A DNA stretch of 26,145 nt from Sporomusaceae bacterium (GTDB taxonomy: Bacteria; Bacillota_C; Negativicutes; Sporomusales_B; UBA7701): NCBI GenBank assembly GCA_022839045.1, contig JALHDI010000044.1, forward strand, positions 1 to 26,145, given 5' to 3'. The translations under genes were made by a program, and so were the position numbers. The notes under the pieces are model-generated. The model had not been told where the DNA came from, ran no database searches, and saw only the letters and a list, made by a program, of their open reading frames with translations. Positions 1-7,599 of this stretch are shown in pieces; the stretch's first letter is position 1, and each line of letters opens with the position of its first letter.

Positions 1-281
1 TGGCGGTAGGCGAGGGCGTGGCCGTAGCCGTGGGAGGCAATCTCGTGGCCGGCGGCGGCGATGGCGCGGACGACGGCGGGGTGGTCCTCGGCGACGGCGC
101 CGAGGACGAAGAAGGTGGCCCGGGCGCCGGCCGCGGCGCACATGGACAGGAGGGCGTCCACCTGGGCGGGGAAGTTCGAGCCCCGGCCGCGCAGGGCGGC
201 GGGGGCTATGTCGTCATAGTTGGCGTGGTACCATTCTTCGGTGTCGAAGGTGAGGAGGTTGGCAACGGGGCGCTCAGTCAC
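1..281 (-). CDS. Polysaccharide deacetylase (NodB/CE4 fold), 3' part missing
   Basis: The first 93 codons of a protein that runs off the left edge of the window. It opens with a GTG at 281-279, overlapping the stop of the upstream methyltransferase by 8 bases, so it is the last visible gene of the operon. Residues 10-18 read LTFDTEEWY, the usual opening of CE4 deacetylases with the metal-binding/catalytic Asp region. Around residues 82-88 the sequence HEIASHGYGH contains the second CE4 signature, H-x3-H, which supplies the metal-binding histidines. Family members remove N-acetyl groups from surface polysaccharide outside the membrane. No signal peptide is visible, as in the DUF3473-type deacetylases linked to exosortase/exopolysaccharide loci. 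The FemAB-like neighbour fits that group. The substrate cannot be read from sequence. Confidence 0.85.
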   Translation of the reverse strand, partial: MTERPVANLLTFDTEEWYHANYDDIAPAALRGRGSNFPAQVDALLSMCAAAGARATFFVLGAVAEDHPAVVRAIAAAGHEIASHGYGHALAYR

Positions 282-936
282 GCTTTTTCCGTCCTTTCAG
301 GGCGAAGGAGGTGCAGAGGAGGTCGCCCGGTTCTCCCGCCCCGCCGGTGGTGACGAAGCTGAAAGGGTGGTAGAGCTTGAGGAATTCGCGGTCGTCGAGG
401 CCGCAGGCGGCGAAGTCGGCGGCGAGGGCGTCCAGGGCGTACATCTTGTCGAATTTGTGGCTCTTCTCGAAGAGGGCGAGGAGCTTGCGCTGGAGGGAGC
501 CGCGGTGGAGGGTTTGGACGAGGAGGGTGCCGCCGGGCCTGGTGACGCGGGCGAGTTCGCGGAGGACGGGCAGGTGGTCGTCGATGAGCTGGAGGACGCC
601 GATGCAGAGGACGAGGTCGAAAAAGCCGTCGGCGAAGGGGAGGGCGGCGAGGTTGCCGACCTGGGTTTTGAGGCCGCGGGCGGCGGCGTATTCGAGGCTT
701 TTGGCGGAGAAGTCGACGCCGTGGACGTCGTTGGCGGCGACGAGGGGTTCGCTGAAGGCGCCGACGCCGCAGCCGGCGTCGAGGATGCGGGCGCCGCGGA
801 GGTCGCCGAGCCAGCGGAGGATGTTGCCGCGCTGCATGAAGAAGCTGGCTTCGTCGTAGTAGTCGGACGCTTGGACGGAGGCGCCGTGGGTGGCGGCCTT
901 CTGGTCGAAGTAGTTCTGCCAGTCGGATTTGGTCAT
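274..936 (-). CDS. Class I SAM-dependent methyltransferase
   Basis: 220 residues. The SAM-binding motif I is clear at residues 51-60 (ILDAGCGVGA), followed by an acidic residue at the end of strand 2 (VHGVDFSAKS) and the post-motif LPFADGFFDLVLCIGVLQ typical of Methyltransf_11 proteins. The C-terminal third (KSHKFDKMYALDAL onwards) has no motif I recognise and probably sets the acceptor. The start has a good ribosome binding site, GGAGG five bases before the ATG. It lies 27 bases after the FemAB-like gene and overlaps the deacetylase start. Its place in a glycan operon suggests methylation of a sugar, lipid-linked intermediate or polymer end, but that is inference. A role as a small-molecule methyltransferase unrelated to glycans is not excluded. 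Confidence 0.85.
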   Translation of the reverse strand: MTKSDWQNYFDQKAATHGASVQASDYYDEASFFMQRGNILRWLGDLRGARILDAGCGVGAFSEPLVAANDVHGVDFSAKSLEYAAARGLKTQVGNLAALPFADGFFDLVLCIGVLQLIDDHLPVLRELARVTRPGGTLLVQTLHRGSLQRKLLALFEKSHKFDKMYALDALAADFAACGLDDREFLKLYHPFSFVTTGGAGEPGDLLCTSFALKGRKKRD

Positions 937-963
937 GGGGTCCTCCGGGTTGGGCGGATTTGG

Positions 964-2019
964 TCAGGGCAACAGGTATTTTATCAGGCGGGGGCCGGCG
1001 AGGTCGGTGAGGAGGGCGGGGACGGCCCGCCACAGGGCCACGAGGGGGCTGAGGCGGCCGCGGTCGGGAGGGCCGGCGGGGGCGCCGGACGGGCTGTAGG
1101 CGAGGTAGGCGAGGGGCACGGGGCGGGCGCCCCACTGCTGTTTGTAACGGTAGGTGCCGGAGCCGGCCGGGGAGCGGCCGAGGTCGAGGTGGTCGAACCC
1201 GCGGGCGAGGGCGTATTTGACGGCTTCCCAGTACATGAAGTTGCCCAGGTAGCGGTTGTTGTATTCGATGAGGGTGGCGCCGTAGGGGTAGTAGAGGGTG
1301 CGGTCGCCGGGGCTGGCGAGGAGGAGCATGCCGCCGACGACGGCGCCGCCGGCGCGGTCGAGGACGGTGAGGAGGGCGGTGTGGCCGGGGAGGCGGGTGA
1401 AGAAGGATTCAAAAAAACGGATAGCGGGAGCGGGGGAACCCAGCTCTTTCATCCGTTTGCGGTAGACGCGGTAGAAGCCGTCCAGGCGGCCGGGGTCGAA
1501 GGAGACGGCGAAGAGGCTGTTTTTGGCGGCTTTGCGGATGTGGTTGCGGTTGCCGGCGGTGGAGAGGGCGAGGACCGCTTGTTCGCCGCCGGCGAGGGGC
1601 AGGCGGAAGGTGTAGTTGGCGCGGTTCGCGGTCCAGCCGGGGGCGGCGGTCGCGGGGCTGCCGTCTTCTTCGGTCAGGCGGAGCTCCAGGTAGGCGAGGC
1701 TGTGGGCGGCGGCGATGCCGGGGAGGGCGGCGAGGGCGGCGGCGAGGGCGCTGTCCGAGGCGGCGCACGGGTTGAGGTGGTTGGCGAAGGGGAGGGAGAC
1801 GCCGACCAGCCGGAGGCGGAGGTCGCGGCCGATGACGAGGGGGATGAGGGCGGCGACGCGGCCCGCAGCGTCGAGGATGGCGTGGTCGGCGGGGGTGTAG
1901 CCGAAGGCGTCGGCGAGGATGCGCCGGAAGGCGGTGGTGTGGTATACGGTGCCGCGGGCGAGGGCGAGCTCGTCCCAGCCGCTCCGCAGGGCATCGGTGT
2001 AGGGGACGCAGGTGTACAT
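964..2019 (-). CDS. FemAB-like GNAT-fold acyl/aminoacyltransferase
   Basis: 351 residues. The central part contains GNRNHIRKAAKNS (about residues 155-167), a YRVYRKRMKELGSP stretch and, near the C-terminus, FDHLDLGRSPAGSGTYRYKQQWGA. This is the pattern of FemAB/BioF2-like (Acetyltransf_6) double-GNAT proteins, in particular the subgroup often found in exosortase-linked exopolysaccharide loci. Family members transfer an acyl or aminoacyl group to peptidoglycan or to a surface glycan precursor in the cytoplasm. The ATG is preceded by AAAGGA. The gene starts 7 bases after the SMR-like gene and stops 27 bases before the methyltransferase, so all three should be co-transcribed. No exosortase or PEP-CTERM substrate is in this window. 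The donor and acceptor are unknown. Confidence 0.8.
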   Translation of the reverse strand: MYTCVPYTDALRSGWDELALARGTVYHTTAFRRILADAFGYTPADHAILDAAGRVAALIPLVIGRDLRLRLVGVSLPFANHLNPCAASDSALAAALAALPGIAAAHSLAYLELRLTEEDGSPATAAPGWTANRANYTFRLPLAGGEQAVLALSTAGNRNHIRKAAKNSLFAVSFDPGRLDGFYRVYRKRMKELGSPAPAIRFFESFFTRLPGHTALLTVLDRAGGAVVGGMLLLASPGDRTLYYPYGATLIEYNNRYLGNFMYWEAVKYALARGFDHLDLGRSPAGSGTYRYKQQWGARPVPLAYLAYSPSGAPAGPPDRGRLSPLVALWRAVPALLTDLAGPRLIKYLLP

Positions 2020-2026
2020 TTTGCCG

Positions 2027-2380
2027 TTATCCTTTCAGCCAGCAGATTACGCCGATCATGATGAGGAAGCTGCCGAGCCATTTGAGGAGGCTGATGTGTT
2101 CGTGGAAGACGAGGATGGCGACGGCGAGGAGCATGATGTACTGGATGCTGGCGACGAAGGTGGCGTAGCCGAGGTCGAAGTTGGCGAGGCAGTAGACCCA
2201 TAGGAGGGCGGCGAGGGCGTAGGAGGCGAAGCCGGCGACGATGAGGGGCGAGGTGAGGTAGCCCTTGAGGATGGCGCCCAGGCTGCCGTCGAAGTCTACG
2301 GCGGCGCTGCCGACCTTGAGGAGGGTGCTGGCGGCGACGGTCATGGCGACGCTGGCGAGGAGGATGAGGTATTTAATCAT
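2027..2380 (-). CDS. SMR/EamA-like four-helix membrane protein, putative lipid-linked sugar flippase
   Basis: 117 residues with four predicted membrane helices (about 4-22, 42-63, 70-90 and 96-115). The patterns AASTLLKVG in helix 1, LLWVYCLANFDLGYA in helix 3, and FHEHISLLKWLGSFLIMIGV at the C-terminal end are those of single-domain EamA/SMR proteins such as ArnE/ArnF. In the aminoarabinose pathway these small proteins are thought to flip undecaprenyl-phosphate-linked sugar. Here the gene sits in an operon with a DPM1-like GT2 and a GT-C membrane transferase, the same three activities as ArnC, ArnE/F and ArnT. That supports a flippase role over small-drug export, though this is inference. 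It overlaps the upstream DUF2304 stop by 8 bases. Confidence 0.8.
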   Translation of the reverse strand: MIKYLILLASVAMTVAASTLLKVGSAAVDFDGSLGAILKGYLTSPLIVAGFASYALAALLWVYCLANFDLGYATFVASIQYIMLLAVAILVFHEHISLLKWLGSFLIMIGVICWLKG

Positions 2381-2765
2381 GGCGGGTCCTGTTCACTTTC
2401 TTTTCGAGTTCCTCAAGACGCAGCTTGACGAGGCCCAGTTCCTGGGTGAGGGCTTTGTTGTGCGTTTTGAGGTGGGAGATGCTGACGCTCATGTTGAGGA
2501 GGAGGAGGTAGGCGCAGGCGATGAGGAGGCCGAAGAAGGCCGAGGGGGCGTAGTAGACGCCGATGAGGTCGCCGAACCAGTCGATGAGGCCTTCGAAGAC
2601 GGACATGACGAGGATGAAGAGGCCGATGAGGAACCAGGCGAGGGAGTATTTTTCCTTGAGATGGCGTTCGCGGACGAGGACGAAGACGGAGGCGAGGATG
2701 ATGAAGCTGAAGAGGATGCCGAGGAGGTGGATTTTGTCGATGTGCACGGTCATGGACTTCACCAC
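2373..2765 (-). CDS. DUF2304 family membrane protein
   Basis: 130 residues with three hydrophobic segments (about 12-30, 41-62 and 72-91) and the pattern RERHLKEKYSLAWFLIGL, in which charged residues precede the second helix; this is the recognisable core of DUF2304. The C-terminal 35 residues (LKTHNKALTQELGLVKLRLEELEKK) form a short coiled coil on the cytoplasmic side. DUF2304 genes are commonly found next to GT2 glycosyltransferases, as here, where the start overlaps the GT2 stop by 7 bases. The biochemical role is unknown to me. A membrane anchor or partner for the soluble-looking GT2 is a reasonable guess from the overlap and the coiled coil. Confidence 0.8.
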   Translation of the reverse strand: MVKSMTVHIDKIHLLGILFSFIILASVFVLVRERHLKEKYSLAWFLIGLFILVMSVFEGLIDWFGDLIGVYYAPSAFFGLLIACAYLLLLNMSVSISHLKTHNKALTQELGLVKLRLEELEKKVNRTRHD

Positions 2766-3466
2766 CTTGTCCGCGAGCAGGAGAAGATGATGGAGAGGGT
2801 GACTTTGGCCATGTAGTAGGCGCTCTTGAGGGCGGTGATGGAGGAGTGGCCGTTTTCGCGGGCCCGCATGGCGACGCCGACCTCGGCGACGGCCAGGCCG
2901 TGTTTGCGGAGGAGGACGATGGCGTCGGGCTCGGGGTAGTCGCTGGGGTAGTGGCGGGCGAGGACTTCGATGCTTTTCCGGTTGTAGAGGCGGAAGCCGG
3001 AGGTGCCGTCGGTGATGGTGAGGCCGAGGAGCAGGCGGAAGAGGTGGTAGAAGATTTTTATGCCGATGCGCCGCTGCCAGGAGGTGCGGAAGGAGCGAAT
3101 GTCGAGGAAGCGCGAGCCGATGACCATGTCGCTGCCGGTGGCGGCCATGGCGGCGACGAGTTTGTGGACTTCGCCGGGCAGGTGCTGGCCGTCGCCGTCG
3201 ATCTGGGCCATGTAGTCGTAGCCGTGGTCGCGGGCGTATTTGAAGCCGGTCTGGACGGCGCCGCCGATGCCGAGGTTGCAGGGGAGGTCGACGACTTTGA
3301 CGCCGTCCCGCTGCCTGGCCCGTTGGGCGGTGGCGTCGACGGAGCAGTCGTTGACGACGAGGATGTCGGCGGCGGGCAGGTGGGCGCGGACGTCGCCGAT
3401 GACGCGGAGGATGTTGTTCTGTTCGTTATAGGCCGGGATGACAATCAGCGTTTTGCCGTTTTCCAT
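2759..3466 (-). CDS. GT2 family glycosyltransferase, dolichol/undecaprenyl-phosphate sugar synthase-like
   Basis: 235 residues. The GT-A fold signature begins at residue 8 (VIPAYNEQNNI), followed by the nucleotide-binding VVNDCSVDAT and the metal-binding DxD region at residues 90-95 (DGDGQH). The later GSRF and DGTSGFRLYNRKS motifs are those of DPM1/DPG-synthase-like enzymes. These move a sugar from an NDP-sugar to a polyprenyl phosphate on the inner face of the membrane. There are no clear C-terminal membrane helices, so it is the short soluble form that normally needs a membrane partner. Its start lies inside the end of the upstream GT-C gene (41-base overlap), implying translational coupling. 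The sugar cannot be predicted. Confidence 0.9.
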   Translation of the reverse strand: MENGKTLIVIPAYNEQNNILRVIGDVRAHLPAADILVVNDCSVDATAQRARQRDGVKVVDLPCNLGIGGAVQTGFKYARDHGYDYMAQIDGDGQHLPGEVHKLVAAMAATGSDMVIGSRFLDIRSFRTSWQRRIGIKIFYHLFRLLLGLTITDGTSGFRLYNRKSIEVLARHYPSDYPEPDAIVLLRKHGLAVAEVGVAMRARENGHSSITALKSAYYMAKVTLSIIFSCSRTRW

Positions 3467-4778
3467 ACGTTATCACCCTCGCGTTTATTGCCAGGACAAG
3501 GAGCCGTTCGGCGCCGTAGGCGGCGACGATGGCGATGAAGGGGATGGCGGGCAGGCGGTAGCGGTACATCCAGTCGATGAAGATGAGCAGGCAGAAGGCG
3601 AAGACGGCGAGGACGATGAGCCACAGGGGGGCGGCCCTGGCGAAGCGGCGGTCGGCGACGGCGGCTACGGTGCCGGCGGCGAAGAGGGCCGCGGGCCAGA
3701 AGTTGGCGACGAAATTGTAGGCGCCGCCGAGGGTGCCGAGGTCGGTTTTCCATACCCAGTGGCCGAGGAAGGCGACGGCCCGTTTGAGGTAGAGGAGGGA
3801 GACGTTGTCCCAGTTGTTGATTATGAAGCTGAGCAAGAGGCTGTCGGCGATGTCGACGGTGTAGTCGGGGCGGAAGGTGAGGTCGTAGGGGGAGGGGTAG
3901 TCGTATATCCGGCCGCGGGCGTAGTTGTCGTAGACGACTTTTTTGATGTTGAGCTGCAGGGAGGCGATGAAGGGGTCGAGGGCGCCGCTCGCGTAGAGGT
4001 ATGCGCCGCCAGCGGCGAGGACGGCGGCCGCGCCGCCCAGGGCCAGCCGGCGGCGGGCCAGGAAGGCGGCCACGGCCGGGCGGGGCAGCCGGTAGAGGAT
4101 GTAGGGGATGAGGACGGCGACGATGAGGATGCCGGTGGGCCGGAAGATGGCGAGGTAGCCGGCGGCGGCGAGGAAGAGGAGCCGGTGGCTGCGCCGGCCG
4201 GTCTCCAGCGCCAGGAGCAGGCTGTAGACGGTGAGCAGCAGGAGGCTGAGGAAGAAGCTGTCGGAGAGCAGGTACATGGCCCACATGGTGACGTCCCAGG
4301 CGCCGATATAGAAAATGGAGGCGATGATGGCGGTGGTTTTGGTGAAGAGGAGGCGGGCGATCTTGTAGACGAGGATGACGCTGAGGCCGGCGACCACCGC
4401 CTGGATGAGGACGACGGCGGCGGGGTCGCGGAAGACGGCCAGGAGGAAGCTGAGGAGGAGGTTGTAGCCGAAGTAGAGGGTGTCGTCGATGTCGAGGCCG
4501 TTTTGCAGGTTGGCGAGCAGGTTGTGGGCGTAGTTGAGGTACCAGGTGGTGTCGTCGCATTTGGGGATGCCAAGACCGGCGCTGAGCCGCCAGAAGAGGT
4601 GGTCGAGGATTCGAAAGGTCGCCGCGACGACGAGGGGAACGAGCCAGATGATGTCCCGGTCTTTGTGCTTGTGATACAGGTCCCTGAACAGGCTCCTGGG
4701 CTGGCGCAAGACTTTCAGCTCCCGGTTAGAACTTGGGGGTTTTTGTCCGAACGGCGAAACTCTCTTTATATTTTGCAC
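3426..4778 (-). CDS. GT-C fold membrane glycosyltransferase (GT39/ArnT-like)
   Basis: 450 residues with about ten membrane helices. The first extracytoplasmic loop carries an acidic pair at residues 75-76 (KCDDTTWYLNYAHNLL), the position of the catalytic Asp/Asp or Asp/Glu in GT-C enzymes such as ArnT and PMTs, which take sugar from a polyprenyl-phosphate donor outside the membrane. A periplasm-facing region at about residues 270-320 contains YDNYARGRIYDYPSPYDL. The start is uncertain: the GTG at 4778 has a weak ribosome binding site and lies close to a TATAAA element. A TTG at 4709, eight or nine bases after GGGAG, would give a 427-residue protein beginning just before the first helix. It is probably the first gene of the seven-gene operon. 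The acceptor is unknown. Confidence 0.8.
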   Translation of the reverse strand: MQNIKRVSPFGQKPPSSNRELKVLRQPRSLFRDLYHKHKDRDIIWLVPLVVAATFRILDHLFWRLSAGLGIPKCDDTTWYLNYAHNLLANLQNGLDIDDTLYFGYNLLLSFLLAVFRDPAAVVLIQAVVAGLSVILVYKIARLLFTKTTAIIASIFYIGAWDVTMWAMYLLSDSFFLSLLLLTVYSLLLALETGRRSHRLLFLAAAGYLAIFRPTGILIVAVLIPYILYRLPRPAVAAFLARRRLALGGAAAVLAAGGAYLYASGALDPFIASLQLNIKKVVYDNYARGRIYDYPSPYDLTFRPDYTVDIADSLLLSFIINNWDNVSLLYLKRAVAFLGHWVWKTDLGTLGGAYNFVANFWPAALFAAGTVAAVADRRFARAAPLWLIVLAVFAFCLLIFIDWMYRYRLPAIPFIAIVAAYGAERLLVLAINARVITYGKRQNADCHPGL

Positions 4779-4840
4779 CCAATGGCGCGCTAAGGCAATG
4801 TTTTTTTATCCGGATTGGGTCAGGGAAAGGCTGGAGCAGA

Positions 4841-4869
4841 AAAAAACCCGCGTGATACGCGGGTTTTTC
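4841..4869. terminator. Rho-independent terminator after kdgT
   Basis: CCCGCGT (4847-4853) and ACGCGGG (4857-4863) form a stem around GAT. A-runs lie on the left and T-runs on the right, so it works in both directions. On the minus strand it ends the larA-kdgT transcript 30 bases after the kdgT stop and insulates the glycan operon that starts further left. Confidence 0.9.
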
Positions 4870-4898
4870 GTCGGCAAGGGTTGCGGCGGGGGGAGGGA

Positions 4899-6011
4899 CT
4901 AGGCCTTGAGGCTTGTCGTGTGCCCGTTTTCGGGGTATTCGACTTTGGCGTCGATGCCGCGGCTCTTTTGCCATTTGTCCATGAGGATGACGGCGATGGG
5001 GCAAAGGATGGCCGTAGTCAAAACGGAGATCGAAATCTGCGCGGTGGCGATTTCGACGAGGTTCTTGTACGCCTGGGCTTCGGCGGGGGACATCATGCCG
5101 GCGCCCATGGCCACGGCGGCGGCGGCGGCGATGGCGGCCGGCGTGGCGGCGGCGTTGCCGGCGGTGGACGACTCGGCGACCGGGGCGATCTGGCTCTTTT
5201 CGCGGAAGAGCCTGAAGACCAGGATGCCGGTCAGGCCGGTCAATACTGTGGTCATAATCCCTAACGTCAAACCGGCGACAACCACTTTGGGGTTGAAGAA
5301 GTTGGCGAAGTTCATGCCGGCGCCCAGGGCAAAGGCGAAGAAGGGAATGGGCAGGGATTCGCCCGGTTTTAGGAATTCGCGGATGTCCTTATCCAAGTTG
5401 CCGAGCAGCATGCCGATGCCGATGGGCAGGAGCACGGCGATGAAGGCGATGATCGGGAAGTTGGAGCCCAGCATGCCGAGGGCCATGAGGGTGAAGAAGG
5501 GGCCGTCGTTGAGGGAGAGGATTGCGACGGCGCCGACGTCCGACCGGTTGCCGTACTGGCCGGTGAGGGCTGCGTACATGCCGCCGTTGCCGTTGGTCAT
5601 GGCGGCGATGATCGCCATGGTGGACAGGCCGAGGAAGCCGTTCATCATGTCGCCGGAGAGCTTGCCCCAGATGACGCCGACGATGAGGCCGGTGAAGTAT
5701 TTTGATGTGGTGAGGAGGACGCCTTTCTTTAGTGCTATACCACCGACGCGGAGGTTCATCTGGCTGCCGCAGCAGAAGAGGAAGAGGGCGATGAGGGGCA
5801 TGGCGCCGTCTTTAAAGAGAAATTGCGTAAAGCCGCCGATCCTTAAGAATTCGTATACTCCGGGTTTGATGGGCGCTACTCCAAGGGATTTCAAAAACGA
5901 CATTATGAACGGGATGTGCAGCTGGTCGATGGTGTTCAGCAGGGCGCCGAACATTAAGGGTACAACCATGAGTCCGCCGGGAACCTTTTCGATCGTGCGC
6001 TTGATTTGCAT
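4899..6011 (-). CDS. kdgT: 2-keto-3-deoxygluconate permease family transporter
   Basis: 370 residues with about ten membrane helices. The N-terminus MQIKRTIEKVPGG is nearly identical to the start of E. coli KdgT as I recall it. Further family patterns are GLSTMAIIAAMTNGNGGMYAAL, GNLDKDIREFL, PFFAFALGAGMN and STAGNAAATPAAIA. KdgT proteins import 2-keto-3-deoxygluconate with protons. The protein is some 40 residues longer than E. coli KdgT; the extra sequence is an Ala/Met-rich stretch around residues 285-310 (AAAAAVAMGAGMMSPAEAQ) and a longer segment near residues 40-60. The gene follows larA by 87 bases, has GGAGTG as ribosome binding site and is followed by a strong terminator. Pairing with a LarA-type enzyme suggests that the imported compound is a 2-hydroxy or sugar acid rather than KDG itself. 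Confidence 0.9.
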   Translation of the reverse strand: MQIKRTIEKVPGGLMVVPLMFGALLNTIDQLHIPFIMSFLKSLGVAPIKPGVYEFLRIGGFTQFLFKDGAMPLIALFLFCCGSQMNLRVGGIALKKGVLLTTSKYFTGLIVGVIWGKLSGDMMNGFLGLSTMAIIAAMTNGNGGMYAALTGQYGNRSDVGAVAILSLNDGPFFTLMALGMLGSNFPIIAFIAVLLPIGIGMLLGNLDKDIREFLKPGESLPIPFFAFALGAGMNFANFFNPKVVVAGLTLGIMTTVLTGLTGILVFRLFREKSQIAPVAESSTAGNAAATPAAIAAAAAVAMGAGMMSPAEAQAYKNLVEIATAQISISVLTTAILCPIAVILMDKWQKSRGIDAKVEYPENGHTTSLKA

Positions 6012-6098
6012 TTTCTCACTCCTTATATTTTTTCGGGTACGGTTTTTCCGTTTATTCGGCGTGTGCGGCGCGCGCCGCCGGCCGCGGATGCCGGCAGG

Positions 6099-7373
6099 TT
6101 ATGCCTGCGGCTCTTTGACGTAGGGGATGGTCAGCGGCCCGAACGGGAGGACGGCGATGCGGGGATGGGGGCCATATTTTTCGGTCAGCATCGCCAGGGT
6201 GCGCTCGATGTCGCTTATCGGGATGAATTTGGCTTTTTCGACGGTTTCGTTGTCGAGGGTGGAATAAAGGTAGCAGTCGGCTTTGAGCTGGACGATGGCC
6301 TGCACCTGGACCTGCCATTGGTCGAACATGCTGAACGCCGGGTCTTCGATCATTTCCAGGAGCTCGCCGGGGGTGTTGCGCAGTTGGAGGATTTTGGCGT
6401 AGTTGCCGTGGTTGGGCACGCCGTCCGAGCATTCGGACGCGCTGACGATGGCGCCGCCCTGGCGCACGATCTGCGCCGCGGCGCTCATGCCTTTGACGGT
6501 CTGGTAGAGGTTCTGGTCGAGCGGGTAGCCGGAATTGGTGGTGACGACGATGTCGAACGCCTCGTCGACGGCGTACATGGCGCTTTCCTTGACGAACTGG
6601 CAGCCGAGGCGGTGGGCTTTGATGACGTCGCCGGCGAAGACGTTGGTGATTTCTTTGTTTCCGTTGAGGGTGACGTTAAGCATGAAGTCGGGCTTGGCCA
6701 TCAGGCAGTTCTGCGTGGCCGCGTCCTGGAGGATGTTGCCTTCGATGATGCCCCAGGTGCTGTTGGGATGGCCGATCATTCGCGCGTTGTGGAAATCGAG
6801 GATGGTCTTTATGCCCGAGACTCCGGGCTGGATGCCCTTCGGGCCGCCCGAAAACCCGGCGAAGAAGTGGGGCTCGATGAAGCCGATGACGATTTTGCAG
6901 TCCGCTTCGACGTAGGTTTTGTTGAGGTAGACCTCGGAGCCGTAGGTGTTGCGGCCCACGCGGACGAGCTTGCCGTCGTCGAAGGCGTCGTGGTTCTCGA
7001 TGCGGATGGTGTCGACCACCTGCCGGCCGAGCATGAGGATGAGCTCGTCCCTGGTGTTGGCCCGGTGGGAGCCGAGGCCGTTGATGATGACGAAGTTGTC
7101 CTGCGGCACGTGACTAAGTTCCTCGAGAATCCACGGCACGAGCTTGTGGTTGGGCGTCGGCCTGGTCAGGTCGGAGATCACTATCGCGACGGTGTCGGCG
7201 GCGCTGACCATCAACCGCAGCGGCGGGGTGCCGACAGGGGCGCGCAGCGCCGCAAGGACGGCCTGTTTCTCGTCGGCCAGGCCTGCGAGGTGGCGGGGTT
7301 CGATAACCACCGCGTCGTCGGCGACGTTGACTTCCAGTCCGGTCTTGCCGTAAGCCAGTTTTACTTTTTTCAT
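6099..7373 (-). CDS. larA: LarA-family nickel-pincer 2-hydroxyacid racemase/epimerase (DUF2088)
   Basis: 424 residues. The active-site set known from Lactiplantibacillus LarA is complete and correctly spaced: D68 and R71 (SDLTRP), H103 (GSHRANT), H169 and K179 (EPHFFAGFSGGPKG, the lysine that carries the nickel-pincer nucleotide), H195 (DFHNAR, nickel ligand), and Q291/K294 (YQTVKG). The enzyme should therefore be active and should invert the C2 centre of a 2-hydroxy acid by hydride transfer. The family includes lactate, malate and phenyllactate racemases and gluconate 2-epimerases, so the substrate is open. The neighbouring kdgT favours a sugar acid. The larB, larC and larE cofactor genes are not in this window. 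The ribosome binding site is AAAGGAG, and transcription should start at the sigma-54 site near 7424. Confidence 0.88.
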   Translation of the reverse strand: MKKVKLAYGKTGLEVNVADDAVVIEPRHLAGLADEKQAVLAALRAPVGTPPLRLMVSAADTVAIVISDLTRPTPNHKLVPWILEELSHVPQDNFVIINGLGSHRANTRDELILMLGRQVVDTIRIENHDAFDDGKLVRVGRNTYGSEVYLNKTYVEADCKIVIGFIEPHFFAGFSGGPKGIQPGVSGIKTILDFHNARMIGHPNSTWGIIEGNILQDAATQNCLMAKPDFMLNVTLNGNKEITNVFAGDVIKAHRLGCQFVKESAMYAVDEAFDIVVTTNSGYPLDQNLYQTVKGMSAAAQIVRQGGAIVSASECSDGVPNHGNYAKILQLRNTPGELLEMIEDPAFSMFDQWQVQVQAIVQLKADCYLYSTLDNETVEKAKFIPISDIERTLAMLTEKYGPHPRIAVLPFGPLTIPYVKEPQA

Positions 7374-7435
7374 ACCAGCCTCTCCTTTTTCAGTGCGCTT
7401 TGATGTTGCGGGTGGACATCATAGGTTTGGTTATC

Positions 7436-7451
7436 GCATATCTCATGCCAA
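7436..7451 (-). promoter_or_regulatory. Sigma-54 promoter of larA-kdgT
   Basis: Read on the minus strand this is TTGGCATGAGATATGC. It carries the invariant GG and GC dinucleotides with exactly 10 bases between them, matching the -24/-12 consensus TTGGCACG-N4-TTGC at most positions. The -12 GC lies about 63 bases before the larA ATG, giving a start near 7424 and a leader of about 50 bases. A sigma-54 activator gene faces it directly, which strongly supports the call. Confidence 0.8.
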
Positions 7452-7544
7452 TAGCGTCAAGGGCGGAAGAGCGGCCGGTTTCCGCTCTTGGGGGCGAGGG
7501 CCCACCGTTGCGCCGGTACCTAAAAAATGTAATAATTGTACGAA

Positions 7545-7568
7545 ATGTAAGAAGAATTATTCTTACAT
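7545..7568. promoter_or_regulatory. Palindromic site, probable upstream activator sequence
   Basis: Perfect 9-base arms ATGTAAGAA and TTCTTACAT are separated by six bases, with a further ATGTAA half site at 7528-7533. It is centred about 130 bases upstream of the predicted larA start, the usual distance for a sigma-54 enhancer site. It also lies next to the activator gene's own promoter, so autoregulation is likely. The run of T at 7571-7578 means that a weak terminator cannot be fully excluded. Confidence 0.6.
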
Positions 7569-7593
7569 CTATTTTTTTATCTGATGTTGATTG

Positions 7594-7599
7594 TATAAT
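7594..7599 (+). promoter_or_regulatory. Sigma-A -10 element of the sigma-54 activator gene
   Basis: A perfect TATAAT lies 36 bases before the ATG at 7635. No good -35 hexamer is present at 17 bases; that position falls in the T-run just after the palindrome. Transcription would begin near 7606, which rules out the earlier in-frame ATG at 7602 as the translation start. Confidence 0.55.

Noticed and set aside
964..2019. Assigning the FemAB/deacetylase pair to a full exosortase (PEP-CTERM) system
   Set aside because: No exosortase, PEP-CTERM protein or chain-length gene is visible, so the link rests on family resemblance only.
220..2061. Long plus-strand frames rich in Glu, Gly, Val and Asp opposite the glycan genes (also near 3438-4793 and 12125-13888)
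   Set aside because: These are antisense shadows of GC-rich coding sequence. They have no family motifs, and the opposite strand carries clear genes.
7545..7578. Reading the 7545-7568 palindrome plus T-run as a terminator
   Set aside because: The stem is AT-rich and no gene ends upstream of it on the plus strand. Its position fits an activator site much better.
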